This document shows positions 1-8,793 of a DNA stretch of 64,000 bases, piece after piece. Origin of the DNA: Paraburkholderia sp. BCC1884 (GTDB lineage: Bacteria > Pseudomonadota > Gammaproteobacteria > Burkholderiales > Burkholderiaceae); the NCBI RefSeq assembly GCF_900996225.1, contig NZ_CAAJGL010000022.1, positions 121,940 to 185,939 on the forward strand. Reading direction: 5' to 3'. A program made the position numbers and the translations under genes. The notes below the pieces were generated by a model. It was given only the letters and a program-made list of their open reading frames with translations, was not told where the DNA came from and searched no databases. Numbering within the stretch: the first letter of the stretch is position 1; every line of letters begins with the position of its first letter.

Positions 1-44
1 TTTCGCCGCATGCGCCTACGGCACGATCGACGTCATCGCAGCAG

Positions 45-428
45 TCAAAGCGCGTACTGCGCAATACCGTTGCCGAACGACCAGTTCTCCTTCTCCACCT
101 CGACGAGATTGATGAACACATCCTCCCGTCGTACCCCCGGCGATTCCGCCAACTCCTCCACGATCCGCTTGTACAGCGCCTGCTTTTGCTCGAGCGAGCG
201 CGTGTTGCTGACCGTCAACTGGATCACGACGAAATCGTCGCCGCGTTCGATGTTCATGTACTGCCTGTCGTAGATGAAATTATCGGCGTCGTGCTCCGTG
301 ATCAGCATGAATTTGTCGTTCTTCGGCACGTTGAAACTGCCTTCGAGCGAGCGCTGAATGCTGTCGGTGAGCGCCTGGCGAAATTCGGCGGACTTGCCGG
401 CGCGCAGTGAGATTCGTGTCAGCGGCAT
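45..428 (-). CDS. Tautomerase family protein
   Basis: A 127-residue protein of the tautomerase superfamily, the larger relatives of 4-oxalocrotonate tautomerase. The start at 428 is chosen because it gives Met-Pro-Leu, exposing the N-terminal proline that acts as catalytic base in this family, and because AGGAG lies just upstream. The rest shows the family pattern: a short beta strand, a helix, and a C-terminal segment ending GNGIAQYAL. An upstream in-frame ATG at 464 would bury the proline and is rejected. It is divergently transcribed from a LysR regulator, a common arrangement in which the regulator controls the enzyme gene. The substrate cannot be read from the sequence. Confidence 0.85.
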   Translation of the reverse strand: MPLTRISLRAGKSAEFRQALTDSIQRSLEGSFNVPKNDKFMLITEHDADNFIYDRQYMNIERGDDFVVIQLTVSNTRSLEQKQALYKRIVEELAESPGVRREDVFINLVEVEKENWSFGNGIAQYAL

Positions 429-481
429 GATCGGACTCCTTTTTTGCTGTGATTGGGTAAACACAGCTTAGGTCTGGTCAG

Positions 482-508
482 TCATAATGAACAGACATCA
501 TTGATGAT
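482..508. promoter_or_regulatory. Inverted repeats between tautomerase and lysR genes
   Basis: Two short inverted repeats lie in the divergent spacer: TCATAATGA at 482-490 and ATCAT-TG-ATGAT at 497-508, 21 bases before the LysR start. This is where LysR regulators usually bind to control themselves and the divergent gene. No binding motif for this protein is known, so assignment as its operator is inference. Confidence 0.3.
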
Positions 509-528
509 TTCATCTATATCCATCAGAA

Positions 529-1380
529 ATGAAAGTTCTCGATCTCGACGCCGTGCGCGCCTTTGTAATGGTCGCCGATCTGCATAGTTTCACGCGTGCT
601 GCGGATACGCTCGACACCACGCAATCGGCCGTCAGTCTGAAGCTGAAGCGCCTCGAGGCGCATCTGGGCAAGCAGTTGCTGGAGCGCACGCCACGGGTCG
701 TGCGCCTTTCCGCGGACGGCAACGCCTTTCTCAACGCCGCGCGCGATCTGCTAAATGCGCACGAGCGGGCGCTAGGTTCGTTGTCCCTCGAACGACGTCG
801 GCTCGCGCTGGGGCTCAGCGAGCATGTGGCCGGCCCGGATTTGCCGCTACTGCTCGCCAGGGTCAATGCGCACGATCCGGGGCTGGTGGTCGAGTTGCAT
901 ATGGGCACGTCGTCAGCGCTGCTGGCGCAATTCGACGAGCGACGGCTCGACGCGGTGATCGTTCGCTACGGCCCCGAAGAGCCGGCCCGCGACGATACGC
1001 AGGTGCTGTTCAGCGAACCGCTCGGCTGGCTCGCCACACCCACGTGGTTGCCGCGCGTCGGCGAGCCGTTGGCGCTGGCATTGTTGAGTCCGCCGTGCAA
1101 TGTGCGCGACGTGGCGTTGCGCACGCTGGCAGCGGTGGGGATCGCGTGGCAGGAAGTGTTTGTCGGCGGCGGGGTGGCGGCCGTGGGCGCGGCGGTGGCG
1201 GCGGGTCTGGCGGTGTCGCCATTGGCGCGCCGGGTGGCACCGCGTGGCCTAGTCGATGTCGGCGCGCGGCTGGGTTTGCCGCCGTTGCCGGAGTCGCGCG
1301 TGACGTTGCATTCGCGCGTGCGGGACGAGCGATCGGTCGAGACGCTGCGACTGGTGACAAGTGGTTTGGCGATGCAATGA
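529..1380 (+). CDS. LysR family transcriptional regulator
   Basis: A 283-residue LysR regulator. Residues 1-65 form the winged helix-turn-helix (LDAVRAFVMVADLHSFTRAA, then TQSAVSLKLKRLE), followed by the linker helix and a periplasmic-binding-protein-like effector domain. Length is slightly below the usual 295-310. The C-terminal half is rich in Gly/Ala/Val, including a low-complexity stretch around residues 205-225. It is divergent from the tautomerase gene, its probable target. The effector is unknown. Confidence 0.92.
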   Translation: MKVLDLDAVRAFVMVADLHSFTRAADTLDTTQSAVSLKLKRLEAHLGKQLLERTPRVVRLSADGNAFLNAARDLLNAHERALGSLSLERRRLALGLSEHVAGPDLPLLLARVNAHDPGLVVELHMGTSSALLAQFDERRLDAVIVRYGPEEPARDDTQVLFSEPLGWLATPTWLPRVGEPLALALLSPPCNVRDVALRTLAAVGIAWQEVFVGGGVAAVGAAVAAGLAVSPLARRVAPRGLVDVGARLGLPPLPESRVTLHSRVRDERSVETLRLVTSGLAMQ

Positions 1381-1414
1381 CGTAGGCAGCGGCGCTGACG
1401 CCCAACCCTTGACT

Positions 1415-2032
1415 TCAATGGATGATCGGCGGCAGCGAGCCGCTGCTGGCGGTCGCCGGATTGGTCGCCGGGTTGTCGGCGCTGACGCTAACGTTTGCGG
1501 AAGGCGCCGAAGTCGTGGCGCGGGACATCGACGGCGTGGCCGCGCCGGTTTTCGCCGCGCTCCGGACCGCTTGAGGATGCGATTTCTGGCCTTGAGCAGC
1601 ACGCTGGACCAGGTTCGCGTGAATTACCTTGCCTTGCCCCGGCTTCGCGCCAACAATCTGCACGCGTGGATTTTTGCCCTGCGTCATGACAGCGGGTTTC
1701 GATCTGGGTTTGGCTACGCCCGGCGTTCCGACGCTTCCCGCTTTAACACCACCCTTCCCGGCGACCTTTTTCACCTTGCCGCCATGCACCGCCGGCTTGC
1801 CGCCCTTGCCGGACGCCGACGCCACCCGCACAGTAGCGTGGTGTTGGCCACTCGCCGCGTGCGTGGCACCTGTCTTGGCACCCGTCTTCGCCGCAACCGT
1901 CTTTTTCTTCGCCTGCTTCGCGGTATGCCGCGACGCCTCCGGCGGATTCCATACTTCAGCGTAACCCGCCGCGACTGCCACACCGGACACGCACCACACG
2001 GCCAACGCCGCTGCTACTGCACGAACCCCCAT
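1415..2032 (-). CDS. Secreted Lys/Ala-rich protein of unknown function
   Basis: A 205-residue protein with no recognised domain. The start at 2032 gives a short N-terminus, a hydrophobic stretch and an AVAAG cleavage-like site, so a Sec signal peptide of about 21 residues is likely; an AGGAG-type ribosome site precedes it. After the motif YAEVWNPPEA the mature part is low complexity, dominated by Lys, Ala, Gly and Thr and strongly basic for its first 100 residues, becoming Ala/Ser/Thr-rich at the end. Such proteins may bind nucleic acid, envelope polyanions or peptidoglycan, but that is only composition. It is convergent with lysR and divergent from the toxin-antitoxin operon. Confidence 0.7.
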   Translation of the reverse strand: MGVRAVAAALAVWCVSGVAVAAGYAEVWNPPEASRHTAKQAKKKTVAAKTGAKTGATHAASGQHHATVRVASASGKGGKPAVHGGKVKKVAGKGGVKAGSVGTPGVAKPRSKPAVMTQGKNPRVQIVGAKPGQGKVIHANLVQRAAQGQKSHPQAVRSAAKTGAATPSMSRATTSAPSANVSVSADNPATNPATASSGSLPPIIH

Positions 2033-2083
2033 CTCCCGCTTCTCCTGATCTTCAATTCCGTGACGAGCCGGGATTATATTCTC

Positions 2084-2111
2084 TTGCAAAAATCCATAAT
2101 TGGACTATTAT
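2084..2111 (+). promoter_or_regulatory. Promoter and inverted repeat of the Xre-RES operon
   Basis: An AT-rich island in GC-rich DNA contains TTGCAA at 2084-2089 and TATTAT at 2106-2111 with 16-bp spacing. The inverted repeat TCCA-taat-TGGA (2093-2104) fills the spacer. Antitoxins of this family repress their own operon, so the repeat is a plausible autoregulatory operator. Confidence 0.5.
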
Positions 2112-2145
2112 AAATTTTAAGTACACATACGGACTCATTGTTCTC

Positions 2146-2583
2146 ATGGCTCACGCTGCCCGCGCCACCCAGCCCGATGCGCCGATTCACGGCCCCGCTT
2201 CGGAACCCACGCTCACGGAAATGTCCGCGGCAGGATTGCGCGCTTTCTTCAATATCGCACGCGACTGGGACCTGAGTGCCGAGGAGCAGATCGTGTTGCT
2301 CGGCGCCCCGGCGCGCTCCACGTATTTCAAATGGAAGCAGTCGCCGGAAACGGCCCGGCTGGGGCGCGACACGCTCGAACGCCTGTCGTTGATGCTCGGC
2401 ATCTACAAGGGCCTGCAAATCCTGCTGCCGCAAGCCAGCGCCGCCGACACCTGGATCAGGCGACCCAACAGCGCGCCGCCGTTCGGCGGCCGTCGTGCGC
2501 TGGATCGCATGCTGGCCGGCAATATCAGCGACCTCGTGGCCGTGCGCCAGTATCTGGATGCGATGCGAGGCGGCTGGGCGTGA
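2146..2583 (+). CDS. Xre/MbcA/ParS-type antitoxin
   Basis: A 145-residue protein. Residues 25-95 hold the Xre-like helix-turn-helix core (LSAEEQIVLLGAPARSTYFK, then DTLERLSLMLGIYKGLQILL). The C-terminal 40 residues hold the toxin-binding region typical of the ParS/MbcA (DUF2384) family, with the characteristic RRALDRMLAGN and VRQYLDAMRGG motifs. The stop codon overlaps the GTG start of the downstream RES-domain gene, so the two are translationally coupled. Members of this family neutralise RES toxins by capping the active site and repress their shared promoter. Assignment rests on domain pattern and partner. Confidence 0.88.
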   Translation: MAHAARATQPDAPIHGPASEPTLTEMSAAGLRAFFNIARDWDLSAEEQIVLLGAPARSTYFKWKQSPETARLGRDTLERLSLMLGIYKGLQILLPQASAADTWIRRPNSAPPFGGRRALDRMLAGNISDLVAVRQYLDAMRGGWA

Positions 2584-3281
2584 CACAACCGTTTTGGCAG
2601 GACCGCTGGCGCACCGCGCCGCTCGACTGGTCGCCCGCGTATCGCGTGATTCCTACACGTTTTCCGGCCGTCAACCTGTTCGACCGGGTGGCGTCGTCCG
2701 AAGACTTCGACGCGCTCTACGCCCTCGAAGCCATGACCAACGACCGCCTGCGTACGGAGATCGGCGAACTGAATCTGGTGCCGCACGATGAGCGCCGTTT
2801 CGGGCCGGGCTACGGCCCGATCATGGCCGCGCTAACGCACTTGAATCCGCTCGGCAGCCGCTTTTCAGACGGCAGCTACGGCGTGTTCTACTGCGCCCGT
2901 TCGCGAGCGACCGCAATCGCCGAAACGCGCTATCACACGGGAAATTTTATGCGGGCCACGGCCGAACCGCCGATGCGCCAGCAAATGCGTCTCTACACGG
3001 TGGCGGCCAAAGGTGAAGTGGTCGACATTCGCGGCGACGCCACGCTCGACCTCGCGGTGTTGTCGCCGGACGATTATCTGGCCGGGCAATCGCTCGGCCG
3101 TGCAGTACGCGAGGCGGGGGCGCCTGGCATTGTCTATCCTTCGGTGCGGGACGACACAGGCGAGTGCCTCGCTGCCTTCCGCACCACGCTGCTGCGCGAT
3201 TGTCATCACGCGGCGTATCTGGAATACAACTGGAACGGCACGAGTGTGGATATGGTGTTCGAACTCAACCAGGTCGGCTGA
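2580..3281 (+). CDS. RES-domain toxin (NAD+ phosphorylase family)
   Basis: A 233-residue RES-domain protein beginning at a GTG that overlaps the antitoxin stop (GTGA). An upstream ATG at 2331 in the same frame is rejected because it would run antisense to sense through the antitoxin gene. The residues that name the family are visible: Arg in YRVIPTRF (about R22), Glu in TAIAETRYH (about E115) and Ser in YPSVRDDTG (about S188). Characterised RES toxins (MbcT, ParT, Res) deplete NAD+ or ADP-ribosylate targets, inhibiting growth. All three signature residues are present, so it looks active. Length is normal for the longer members. Confidence 0.9.
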   Translation: MTQPFWQDRWRTAPLDWSPAYRVIPTRFPAVNLFDRVASSEDFDALYALEAMTNDRLRTEIGELNLVPHDERRFGPGYGPIMAALTHLNPLGSRFSDGSYGVFYCARSRATAIAETRYHTGNFMRATAEPPMRQQMRLYTVAAKGEVVDIRGDATLDLAVLSPDDYLAGQSLGRAVREAGAPGIVYPSVRDDTGECLAAFRTTLLRDCHHAAYLEYNWNGTSVDMVFELNQVG

Positions 3282-3309
3282 GCCAGGGCGCGAAGCATTA
3301 CGCTGGCGA

Positions 3310-4047
3310 TCAAGGCAGCGCGAGCGCAGCAGCCCCATCCGCGAGCGCTTCCTCAACCGAGACCGACCAGCGTCGCAATGCCTTGGGCTCGACGATGGTC
3401 AGCTTGCCGCCGGGTCCGAACGCGCCCGTGTCGATGAACACCTGCGAGCCGATCTGCGTGATGTCGCGCATCGGAGTGTGGCCGCAGTACGTCAACGAAA
3501 GACCGCGTTGCCGCTGCGCGTCGCTGTTGCCTACCGCGAGTTCACGGCCCCACAGCAATTGCTGGCGAGTCTCGGCGGAAAAATTCCCCGCGTCGAGTTC
3601 GGCGTCGGTACCGAAGAATTCGGCGTGCAGAACATTGAAGCGTTCCTTGCCGCTGCCGACCACGCGCACCAGCGGCAGTGTCCGCAATTCCGCGGCGTAA
3701 CGGCGCAAACGCTCGTCGGGCACATCCGCCGCCCACGTCCCGCCGATGCCATACCACCATTGCCGCCGCAGACGTCCGTCGACGACCGCGCACAAGGCGT
3801 CTTCGTGATTGCCGAGCACGGCGTGAAACCACGGCTTGCCGAGCAGCGCGAGCGCCTGTTCGGAATGCTCGCCGCGATCCACCAGATCGCCGACAGAAAA
3901 CAGCCGGTCACGCGTCGGGTCGAACGCGATCGTGCGCAACAGATAGCGCAATGCATCGACGCAGCCATGCAGATCGCCGACCACGAAATCGCGGCCGCTC
4001 GCATTGCTTGCGTGATGTTGAACGAGAGTATCGAGTACGGAAGCCAT
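3310..4047 (-). CDS. PPP-family metallophosphatase (PrpA-like)
   Basis: A 245-residue calcineurin-like phosphoesterase. The metal-binding signature of bacterial PPP phosphatases appears in order near the N-terminus: GDLHGC, then GDLVDRG, then LGNHED, followed by later His-containing motifs (LHAEFF, YCGHTP). These residues bind two divalent metals. Relatives include E. coli PrpA/PrpB and diadenosine tetraphosphatase ApaH; the substrate here may be a phosphoprotein or a nucleotide. Two in-frame ATGs (4047, 4068) are possible; neither has a strong ribosome site, and 4047 starts nearest the conserved fold. It is convergent with the RES gene. Confidence 0.85.
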   Translation of the reverse strand: MASVLDTLVQHHASNASGRDFVVGDLHGCVDALRYLLRTIAFDPTRDRLFSVGDLVDRGEHSEQALALLGKPWFHAVLGNHEDALCAVVDGRLRRQWWYGIGGTWAADVPDERLRRYAAELRTLPLVRVVGSGKERFNVLHAEFFGTDAELDAGNFSAETRQQLLWGRELAVGNSDAQRQRGLSLTYCGHTPMRDITQIGSQVFIDTGAFGPGGKLTIVEPKALRRWSVSVEEALADGAAALALP

Positions 4048-4193
4048 GTCCCGATAATAATGCGGCATCCCGGTGCATGTATGCGCGGTGCCGATCGTAA
4101 CCTGACGCACGGGCACGCGAGAATGACGGAAATCAACGCCGAAAGAGCCTGTTTCCGGGAGTCCTTACCGGAAATAGGCCCTTTACGCGGTCG

Positions 4194-5618
4194 CTATTGC
4201 TGTGTGCGTAGACTGGCTACCTGATCGACAGTCAGCGTGGACTGAGGATTGCCGAACTGCCGGGTCACATAGTTGGTGATGGCGGCGATCTGGTCGTCGG
4301 TGAGTTGACTGCCGAACGCCGGCATCAGCACGTCCGCCTGTTTCGTCGTGCGACGCACGCCGTGCAGGATCACCAGCGCCAGATTGTTGGCGTCGCTCGC
4401 TCCCACTACTGAGTTGTGAATCAGCGACGGATACGCTCCCGGCGCGCTCGCGCCCACACCCTGTCCCGTCCAGCTGTGGCAAGTCGCGCAATTGGCAACG
4501 AACAGCTGCGCGCCATTCACCGCATTGATTTTCGTGCCGCGCAGCGCGGTAACGTCGTCGGCCGGATTGCCCCATTGATCGCGCGGACGCGATTCGCCGC
4601 CGCTGATCGGAGGCACCGAGCGCAGATACGCGACGATCGAGCCGAGGTCTTCGTGCGTCAGATACTGCGTGCTGTCGGCCACCACTTCGGCCATGGGGCC
4701 GGCCGCGTTGGCGCGGCCGGGCGCCGCGCCGGTCGACAGATACGACACCAGTTCGTCGTCGCTCCAGCCGCCCACGCCGCTCGTCTTGTCCTGCGTGATG
4801 TTGTATGCGTGCCAGCCGGCCTGCACTGCGCCGGAGAAGCGCGCGCCCGTCTTCAGGCCCTGCGTGACATTGCGCGGCGTATGGCACTCCTCGCAGTGCG
4901 CGAGACCCTCCACCAGATACGCGCCGCGATTCCACTCGGCGCTTTGCTTTGGATCGGGTACGTAGCGGCCTTCGGTGAAGTTGAACATGTTCCAGAACAC
5001 CATCAGCCAGCGCTGGTTGAACGGAAACTTGAGGCTGTTGCCCGGCGGCGCGTAGTGGATCGGCGCCAGCGTGTTCAGATACGCGCGAATCGCCAGCACA
5101 TCGCGATCAGTGACCTTGGTGTACTCCGCATACGGAAACGCCGGATACAGCCGCTCGCCGCTTTTGCCGATGCCTTCATGCATCGCGCGCAGGAAATCGG
5201 CGTCGCTCCATTGGCCGATGCCGGTGTCCGGATCGGGCGTGATATTTGGCGTGACGATCGTGCCGAACGGCGTGTTGATCGGCAGGCCGCCCGCGAACGG
5301 GCGCGTTTTGTCTGCCGTGTGACAGGCCGCGCAATCGCCGGCACGTGCGAGGTATTCGCCGCGTTTGACCAGATCGGCACCGGCTGCGGTCGGGGCGGTC
5401 GCGGTGGCGTCGTTGGCTTGCAACGCATCGTCGGCGCGAGCCTGGGTGATCGGCAGTTCATCGCTGCGTCGCGCGCCTGGACCATGCGCTTCATACCACG
5501 CGACATACAGCGCGAACAGCGAAAACAACGCCGCCAGCGTCGCGACCGTGAAGCGCCGACGACGCGTGCGCGCAACGAGCGCTTCGAGCGGCGGCACGCG
5601 AGAGGTGTTCTTCGTCAT
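4194..5618 (-). CDS. Cytochrome c subunit of FAD glucose/sugar dehydrogenase
   Basis: A 474-residue multiheme cytochrome. A membrane-spanning or uncleaved signal segment lies at residues 24-42. Three CXXCH heme sites follow: CAACH (about residue 96), CEECH and CATCH, the triheme pattern of electron-transfer subunits of gluconate, alcohol and FAD glucose dehydrogenases. The start at 5618 is preceded by GGAGAG. It begins 20 bases after the catalytic subunit stops, making it the last gene of a gamma-alpha-beta operon. Its role is to take electrons from the flavoprotein and pass them to ubiquinone at the outer face of the inner membrane. Confidence 0.9.
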   Translation of the reverse strand: MTKNTSRVPPLEALVARTRRRRFTVATLAALFSLFALYVAWYEAHGPGARRSDELPITQARADDALQANDATATAPTAAGADLVKRGEYLARAGDCAACHTADKTRPFAGGLPINTPFGTIVTPNITPDPDTGIGQWSDADFLRAMHEGIGKSGERLYPAFPYAEYTKVTDRDVLAIRAYLNTLAPIHYAPPGNSLKFPFNQRWLMVFWNMFNFTEGRYVPDPKQSAEWNRGAYLVEGLAHCEECHTPRNVTQGLKTGARFSGAVQAGWHAYNITQDKTSGVGGWSDDELVSYLSTGAAPGRANAAGPMAEVVADSTQYLTHEDLGSIVAYLRSVPPISGGESRPRDQWGNPADDVTALRGTKINAVNGAQLFVANCATCHSWTGQGVGASAPGAYPSLIHNSVVGASDANNLALVILHGVRRTTKQADVLMPAFGSQLTDDQIAAITNYVTRQFGNPQSTLTVDQVASLRTQQ

Positions 5619-5638
5619 GGTGGCTCTCCGTTCGGGGC

Positions 5639-7240
5639 TCAGATTTCGCGCTTGAGCTTGTCGGCCAGTTTCATCGACAAAGCCGCGATCGTCAGCGTGC
5701 AATTCACCGAGGCCGCGGTCGGCATCACGCCGCTGCTGGCAATGAACAGGTTCGAATGATCGTGCGTGCGGCAGTCGGCATCGACCACCGAATCACCCGG
5801 ATCGTTGCCCATGATCGTGGTGCCCATGATGTGATTGTTGGGCGCGAAGGTGTCGTCGAACGAGACCTCGGCGCCGCCGAACAGCGCGGCGATCTGCGCG
5901 TACAGATCGTGCGTGTTGGCCGCGCTTTTCTTCACGTAGTCGTTGATCGAGTAGTAGATCTCCGGCTGCGGAATACCGAGCGCATCCTTGTGATCCGCCG
6001 ACGGCACCACCCGATTCTGCGGCTCGGCCAGATGCTCGTGAAAACTGTTGATGTTCAGCGTGCGCGCCGCGCGGTCGCGAATCTGCCGATCGAGTTCAGC
6101 GCCCGTGAGGCCTTTTTTCAGAAGCTCGGCAGTCACGCCCATGGTCGGCACGCCGTTCGACAGATGCAACTTTTTCGCCGCGTAATCGGAGCGGAACGCG
6201 CCGTCGCGGAAGTTGACGATCGAGGTCATCTCCATCGGGCCGCGTCCGGGCCACAAGGGTTCATTAGCGAGAAAAGTCACGCCCGTGCCCGGATGGTCCA
6301 TCAGATTGCGGCCCACCTGATCGGAACTGTTGCCGACGCCGTGCGGGAATTTATCCGAGGTCGACATCAGCATCAGCTTGGGCGTTTCGATGCCGTTTGC
6401 GGCGAGCACGAACAGCTTGCCCGTCACGCGTGTGCTGTTGCCGTTCGGGTCCTTGTAGTGGACGGCTGTGATGAGCCCTTTATTGTCCGCTTCGACGCGA
6501 TACACCACCGCTTCGGGAATCAGTTTCGCGCCGGCCTGCTCGGCCTTTTCCGCGTGCACGACCCCGTTGTACATCGCCGCAATCGGGCAGATCGGCATGC
6601 AGTTGTTATTGCCGCAGCAAGTGGGCCGCGCATCGTACGGACGACTGTTGCGCGCCACCGGTTCGGGTACGACCTTGAAGCCTTGCGCGTTGAGCACGTC
6701 GCTAAAGCGCTGATCCATGTACGACAGCGGAAGCTGGCTCATCGGATAAGGCTTTGAACGCGGCGAGCCGAGATCGACCGAATTGTCGGGACCAGATACG
6801 CCAAGTTGCGCCTCGGCCAACGAATACCACGGCTCCAGCGTTTCATACGGATAGGGCCAGTCGCGCCCCACGCCGTACAGCTTGTGCAACTGGAAGTCCG
6901 AGGGCAACAGCCGCCACGCAGCGGCGGCCCAGTGCCAGGTCGTGCCGCCCACCAGCCGCACGTACTGCGAGTTGTACGGATAGTCGCCCTTCTGGATCAA
7001 ATAGTTGTTGGCGGGGGCGTACTCGGGATGTGGCGCGTAAGGCGTCGACGGATACGGTGTCGCGAAATCGGACTTGGCCGGCGAGTTGCGAAAGTTCTCG
7101 ACGATCTGCCAGCGTGGAATGCGCGGCCCGGCTTCCAGCAGGATCACCGAGGCGCCGGCCAGCGCCATCTGATGCGCGACCAGTCCACCCGCTACGCCCG
7201 AACCGACCACGACGATGTCGGCGGAATTTGAGTTTGCCAT
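5639..7240 (-). CDS. GMC-type FAD glucose/sugar dehydrogenase, catalytic subunit
   Basis: A 533-residue GMC flavoprotein. The FAD-binding GxGxxG motif is at residues 13-18 and the GMC signature region is around residues 90-110. A cysteine cluster CCGNNNCMPIC (C208, C209, C214, C218) matches the iron-sulfur site described for the FAD glucose dehydrogenase of Burkholderia cepacia. The C-terminal HIMGT motif carries the GMC catalytic histidine region. Related enzymes oxidise glucose (also sorbitol or gluconate) in the periplasm and pass electrons to the neighbouring triheme cytochrome. No signal peptide is present; export is expected by hitch-hiking with the Tat-dependent small subunit encoded just upstream. 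Confidence 0.92.
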   Translation of the reverse strand: MANSNSADIVVVGSGVAGGLVAHQMALAGASVILLEAGPRIPRWQIVENFRNSPAKSDFATPYPSTPYAPHPEYAPANNYLIQKGDYPYNSQYVRLVGGTTWHWAAAAWRLLPSDFQLHKLYGVGRDWPYPYETLEPWYSLAEAQLGVSGPDNSVDLGSPRSKPYPMSQLPLSYMDQRFSDVLNAQGFKVVPEPVARNSRPYDARPTCCGNNNCMPICPIAAMYNGVVHAEKAEQAGAKLIPEAVVYRVEADNKGLITAVHYKDPNGNSTRVTGKLFVLAANGIETPKLMLMSTSDKFPHGVGNSSDQVGRNLMDHPGTGVTFLANEPLWPGRGPMEMTSIVNFRDGAFRSDYAAKKLHLSNGVPTMGVTAELLKKGLTGAELDRQIRDRAARTLNINSFHEHLAEPQNRVVPSADHKDALGIPQPEIYYSINDYVKKSAANTHDLYAQIAALFGGAEVSFDDTFAPNNHIMGTTIMGNDPGDSVVDADCRTHDHSNLFIASSGVMPTAASVNCTLTIAALSMKLADKLKREI

Positions 7241-7353
7241 CGCTGCCCTCTTTACTGGCTTATCGTTACTTGCTGGCTTTGCGCGCCTTCGTCCCGTCGT
7301 GCCGGATCAATTACCGGGTCAAACGATCGCGGCACGCGCAAGAGGCACGTCGT

Positions 7354-7944
7354 TCAGGCGCCTACCGGCTTATGCGACCAGTAGAACGGCACGTCGCGGC
7401 AATAGGATGGAACCGTCAACACGTCCTTCACGGGTTCGAACATGAGCGCTTTCTCATAGGCCACCACCTCGATATGCGGCGAGTCGCCGACGAGGCCGAG
7501 ATACCACGCGCGCATGATCGCGCTAACCGATTTGGCCAGCGCCGGCTGTTCGGCCTGCAAGGCCTGCGTGACGGTATCGGATGGCACACCGCCATGACCT
7601 TGCAGCCACGTGTTGAGCGCGGCGACGTTCTGCGTGAACTGGCTGTCTGATCGGGAAAGCGCTTCATAGACGCGTTTGCCGAGCACGGTGTCGAAGTCCG
7701 ACCGTCCGGTGAGGCGTTGCGAGAGCGCAAGGAATGCATCGAGTCCGCCGCCCGCGGGCACGTCGGCGTAGGCCGCACCGATCCACGAGAACGAGCGGCC
7801 GACGCCGGCAAACGCGAGCGCTGCGGCAGCAGCGCAAGCGCCGAGCACGAAGGCCCTGCGCGAGGCGGAAATGGAAACTGACGACAACCCGGCCGAATGC
7901 GTCACTTCGTGGTGCGCATCATTATTCTCAGGAACATCTGTCAT
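7354..7944 (-). CDS. Tat-exported small (gamma) subunit of FAD glucose dehydrogenase
   Basis: A 196-residue protein of the gluconate 2-dehydrogenase subunit 3 family. A twin-arginine motif SRRAFVLG is followed by an Ala-rich hydrophobic segment at about residues 30-55. The body contains the family pattern, ending near PFYWSHKPVGA. The start at 7944 is preceded by GGAG. The gene is first in the operon, 113 bases before the catalytic subunit. In the B. cepacia enzyme this subunit is the chaperone and hitch-hiker needed for maturation and export of the flavoprotein. Similar small subunits exist for gluconate and sorbitol dehydrogenases, so the substrate is not proven. Confidence 0.87.
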   Translation of the reverse strand: MTDVPENNDAHHEVTHSAGLSSVSISASRRAFVLGACAAAAALAFAGVGRSFSWIGAAYADVPAGGGLDAFLALSQRLTGRSDFDTVLGKRVYEALSRSDSQFTQNVAALNTWLQGHGGVPSDTVTQALQAEQPALAKSVSAIMRAWYLGLVGDSPHIEVVAYEKALMFEPVKDVLTVPSYCRDVPFYWSHKPVGA

Positions 7945-8127
7945 GGGGACTCCAGATGGTGAGTCGACGACGCGCACGACGGCCAGCTAGCCGCCTGCCA
8001 AACGCCTTTCAACTGAAAGCGCCGCGCAAGGCCGTTGCGGGAGACTATAGCCTGTGATCCGTCCATTCGACAAATGGTGCCCGAAGCCCGAGTAGAATCC
8101 GCGACACCGACAGCCAAACTTCATTCC

Positions 8128-8793
8128 ATGTTCACGAAATATTATCCCCAGGTTTTCCGCAATCGCCCGCGCATGCTGGTCGGCCTCGCGCTCGGCATAG
8201 TCGCCGCTCTGCTGCTTGCACCCGCGCACACGCGCCCGGTCGTGCGCGTGCTGATGGGCTGGGACGTCGCCATCTGGAGTTATCTGTTCATGATCTGGCT
8301 GCACATGGCGCTCGCCGACGAAGGCCGCGTGCAAGAAACCGCCCGGCGCGACGATGAGAACGCCGGGGTCGTGCTGTTCATCATCTGCCTCGCCACGGTT
8401 GCGAGTGTTGTGGCGATCGTGCTGGAACTGGCGTCGGCCAAAGGCACGGCGGGCGCGTCCACGGTCTGGCATTACGTGCTCACGGGCTTCACGATGTTCG
8501 GCGCGTGGTTCATCATCCCGACCATCTTCACGCAGCACTACGCGCGGCTCTACTACGACACCGACTTCAAGGAAACCCCACTGCTGTTCCCCGACCATGC
8601 GTTGCAACCGGACTACTGGGACTTCCTGTATTTCTCGTTCACGATCGCCGTCGCTTCGCAAACCTCCGACGTGGTGCTGCGCTCCCGTTCGATTCGCCGC
8701 GCCGCGCTCGCGCAATCCGTGCTGTCGTTCTACTTCAATGTCGCCGTGCTCGGTTTGTGCGTGAACATCGCGGCGGGTCTGCTCGGCTCCTGA
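8128..8793 (+). CDS. DUF1345 family integral membrane protein
   Basis: A 221-residue membrane protein with about five hydrophobic segments: near residues 15-35, 45-65, 80-105, 115-140 and 190-220. The central loop contains [15 protein letters not shown] and the conserved [20 protein letters not shown] of the DUF1345 family. The start at 8128 skips an upstream in-frame ATG at 8035 that would add a polar tail unlike the family. It is divergent from the glucose dehydrogenase operon and followed by a clear terminator. Function is unknown; the conserved segment resembles the pore region of two-TM potassium channels, but no selectivity motif is evident. Confidence 0.83.
   Translation: MFTKYYPQVFRNRPRMLVGLALGIVAALLLAPAHTRPVVRVLMGWDVAIWSYLFMIWLHMALADEGRVQETARRDDENAGVVLFIICLATVASVVAIVLELASAKGTAGASTVWHYVLTGFTMFGAWFIIPTIFTQHYARLYYDTDFKETPLLFPDHALQPDYWDFLYFSFTIAVASQTSDVVLRSRSIRRAALAQSVLSFYFNVAVLGLCVNIAAGLLGS

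Noticed and set aside
2331..2579. Longer RES protein starting at 2331
   Set aside because: It would read through most of the antitoxin gene in another frame; the GTG overlapping the antitoxin stop gives a normal RES protein.
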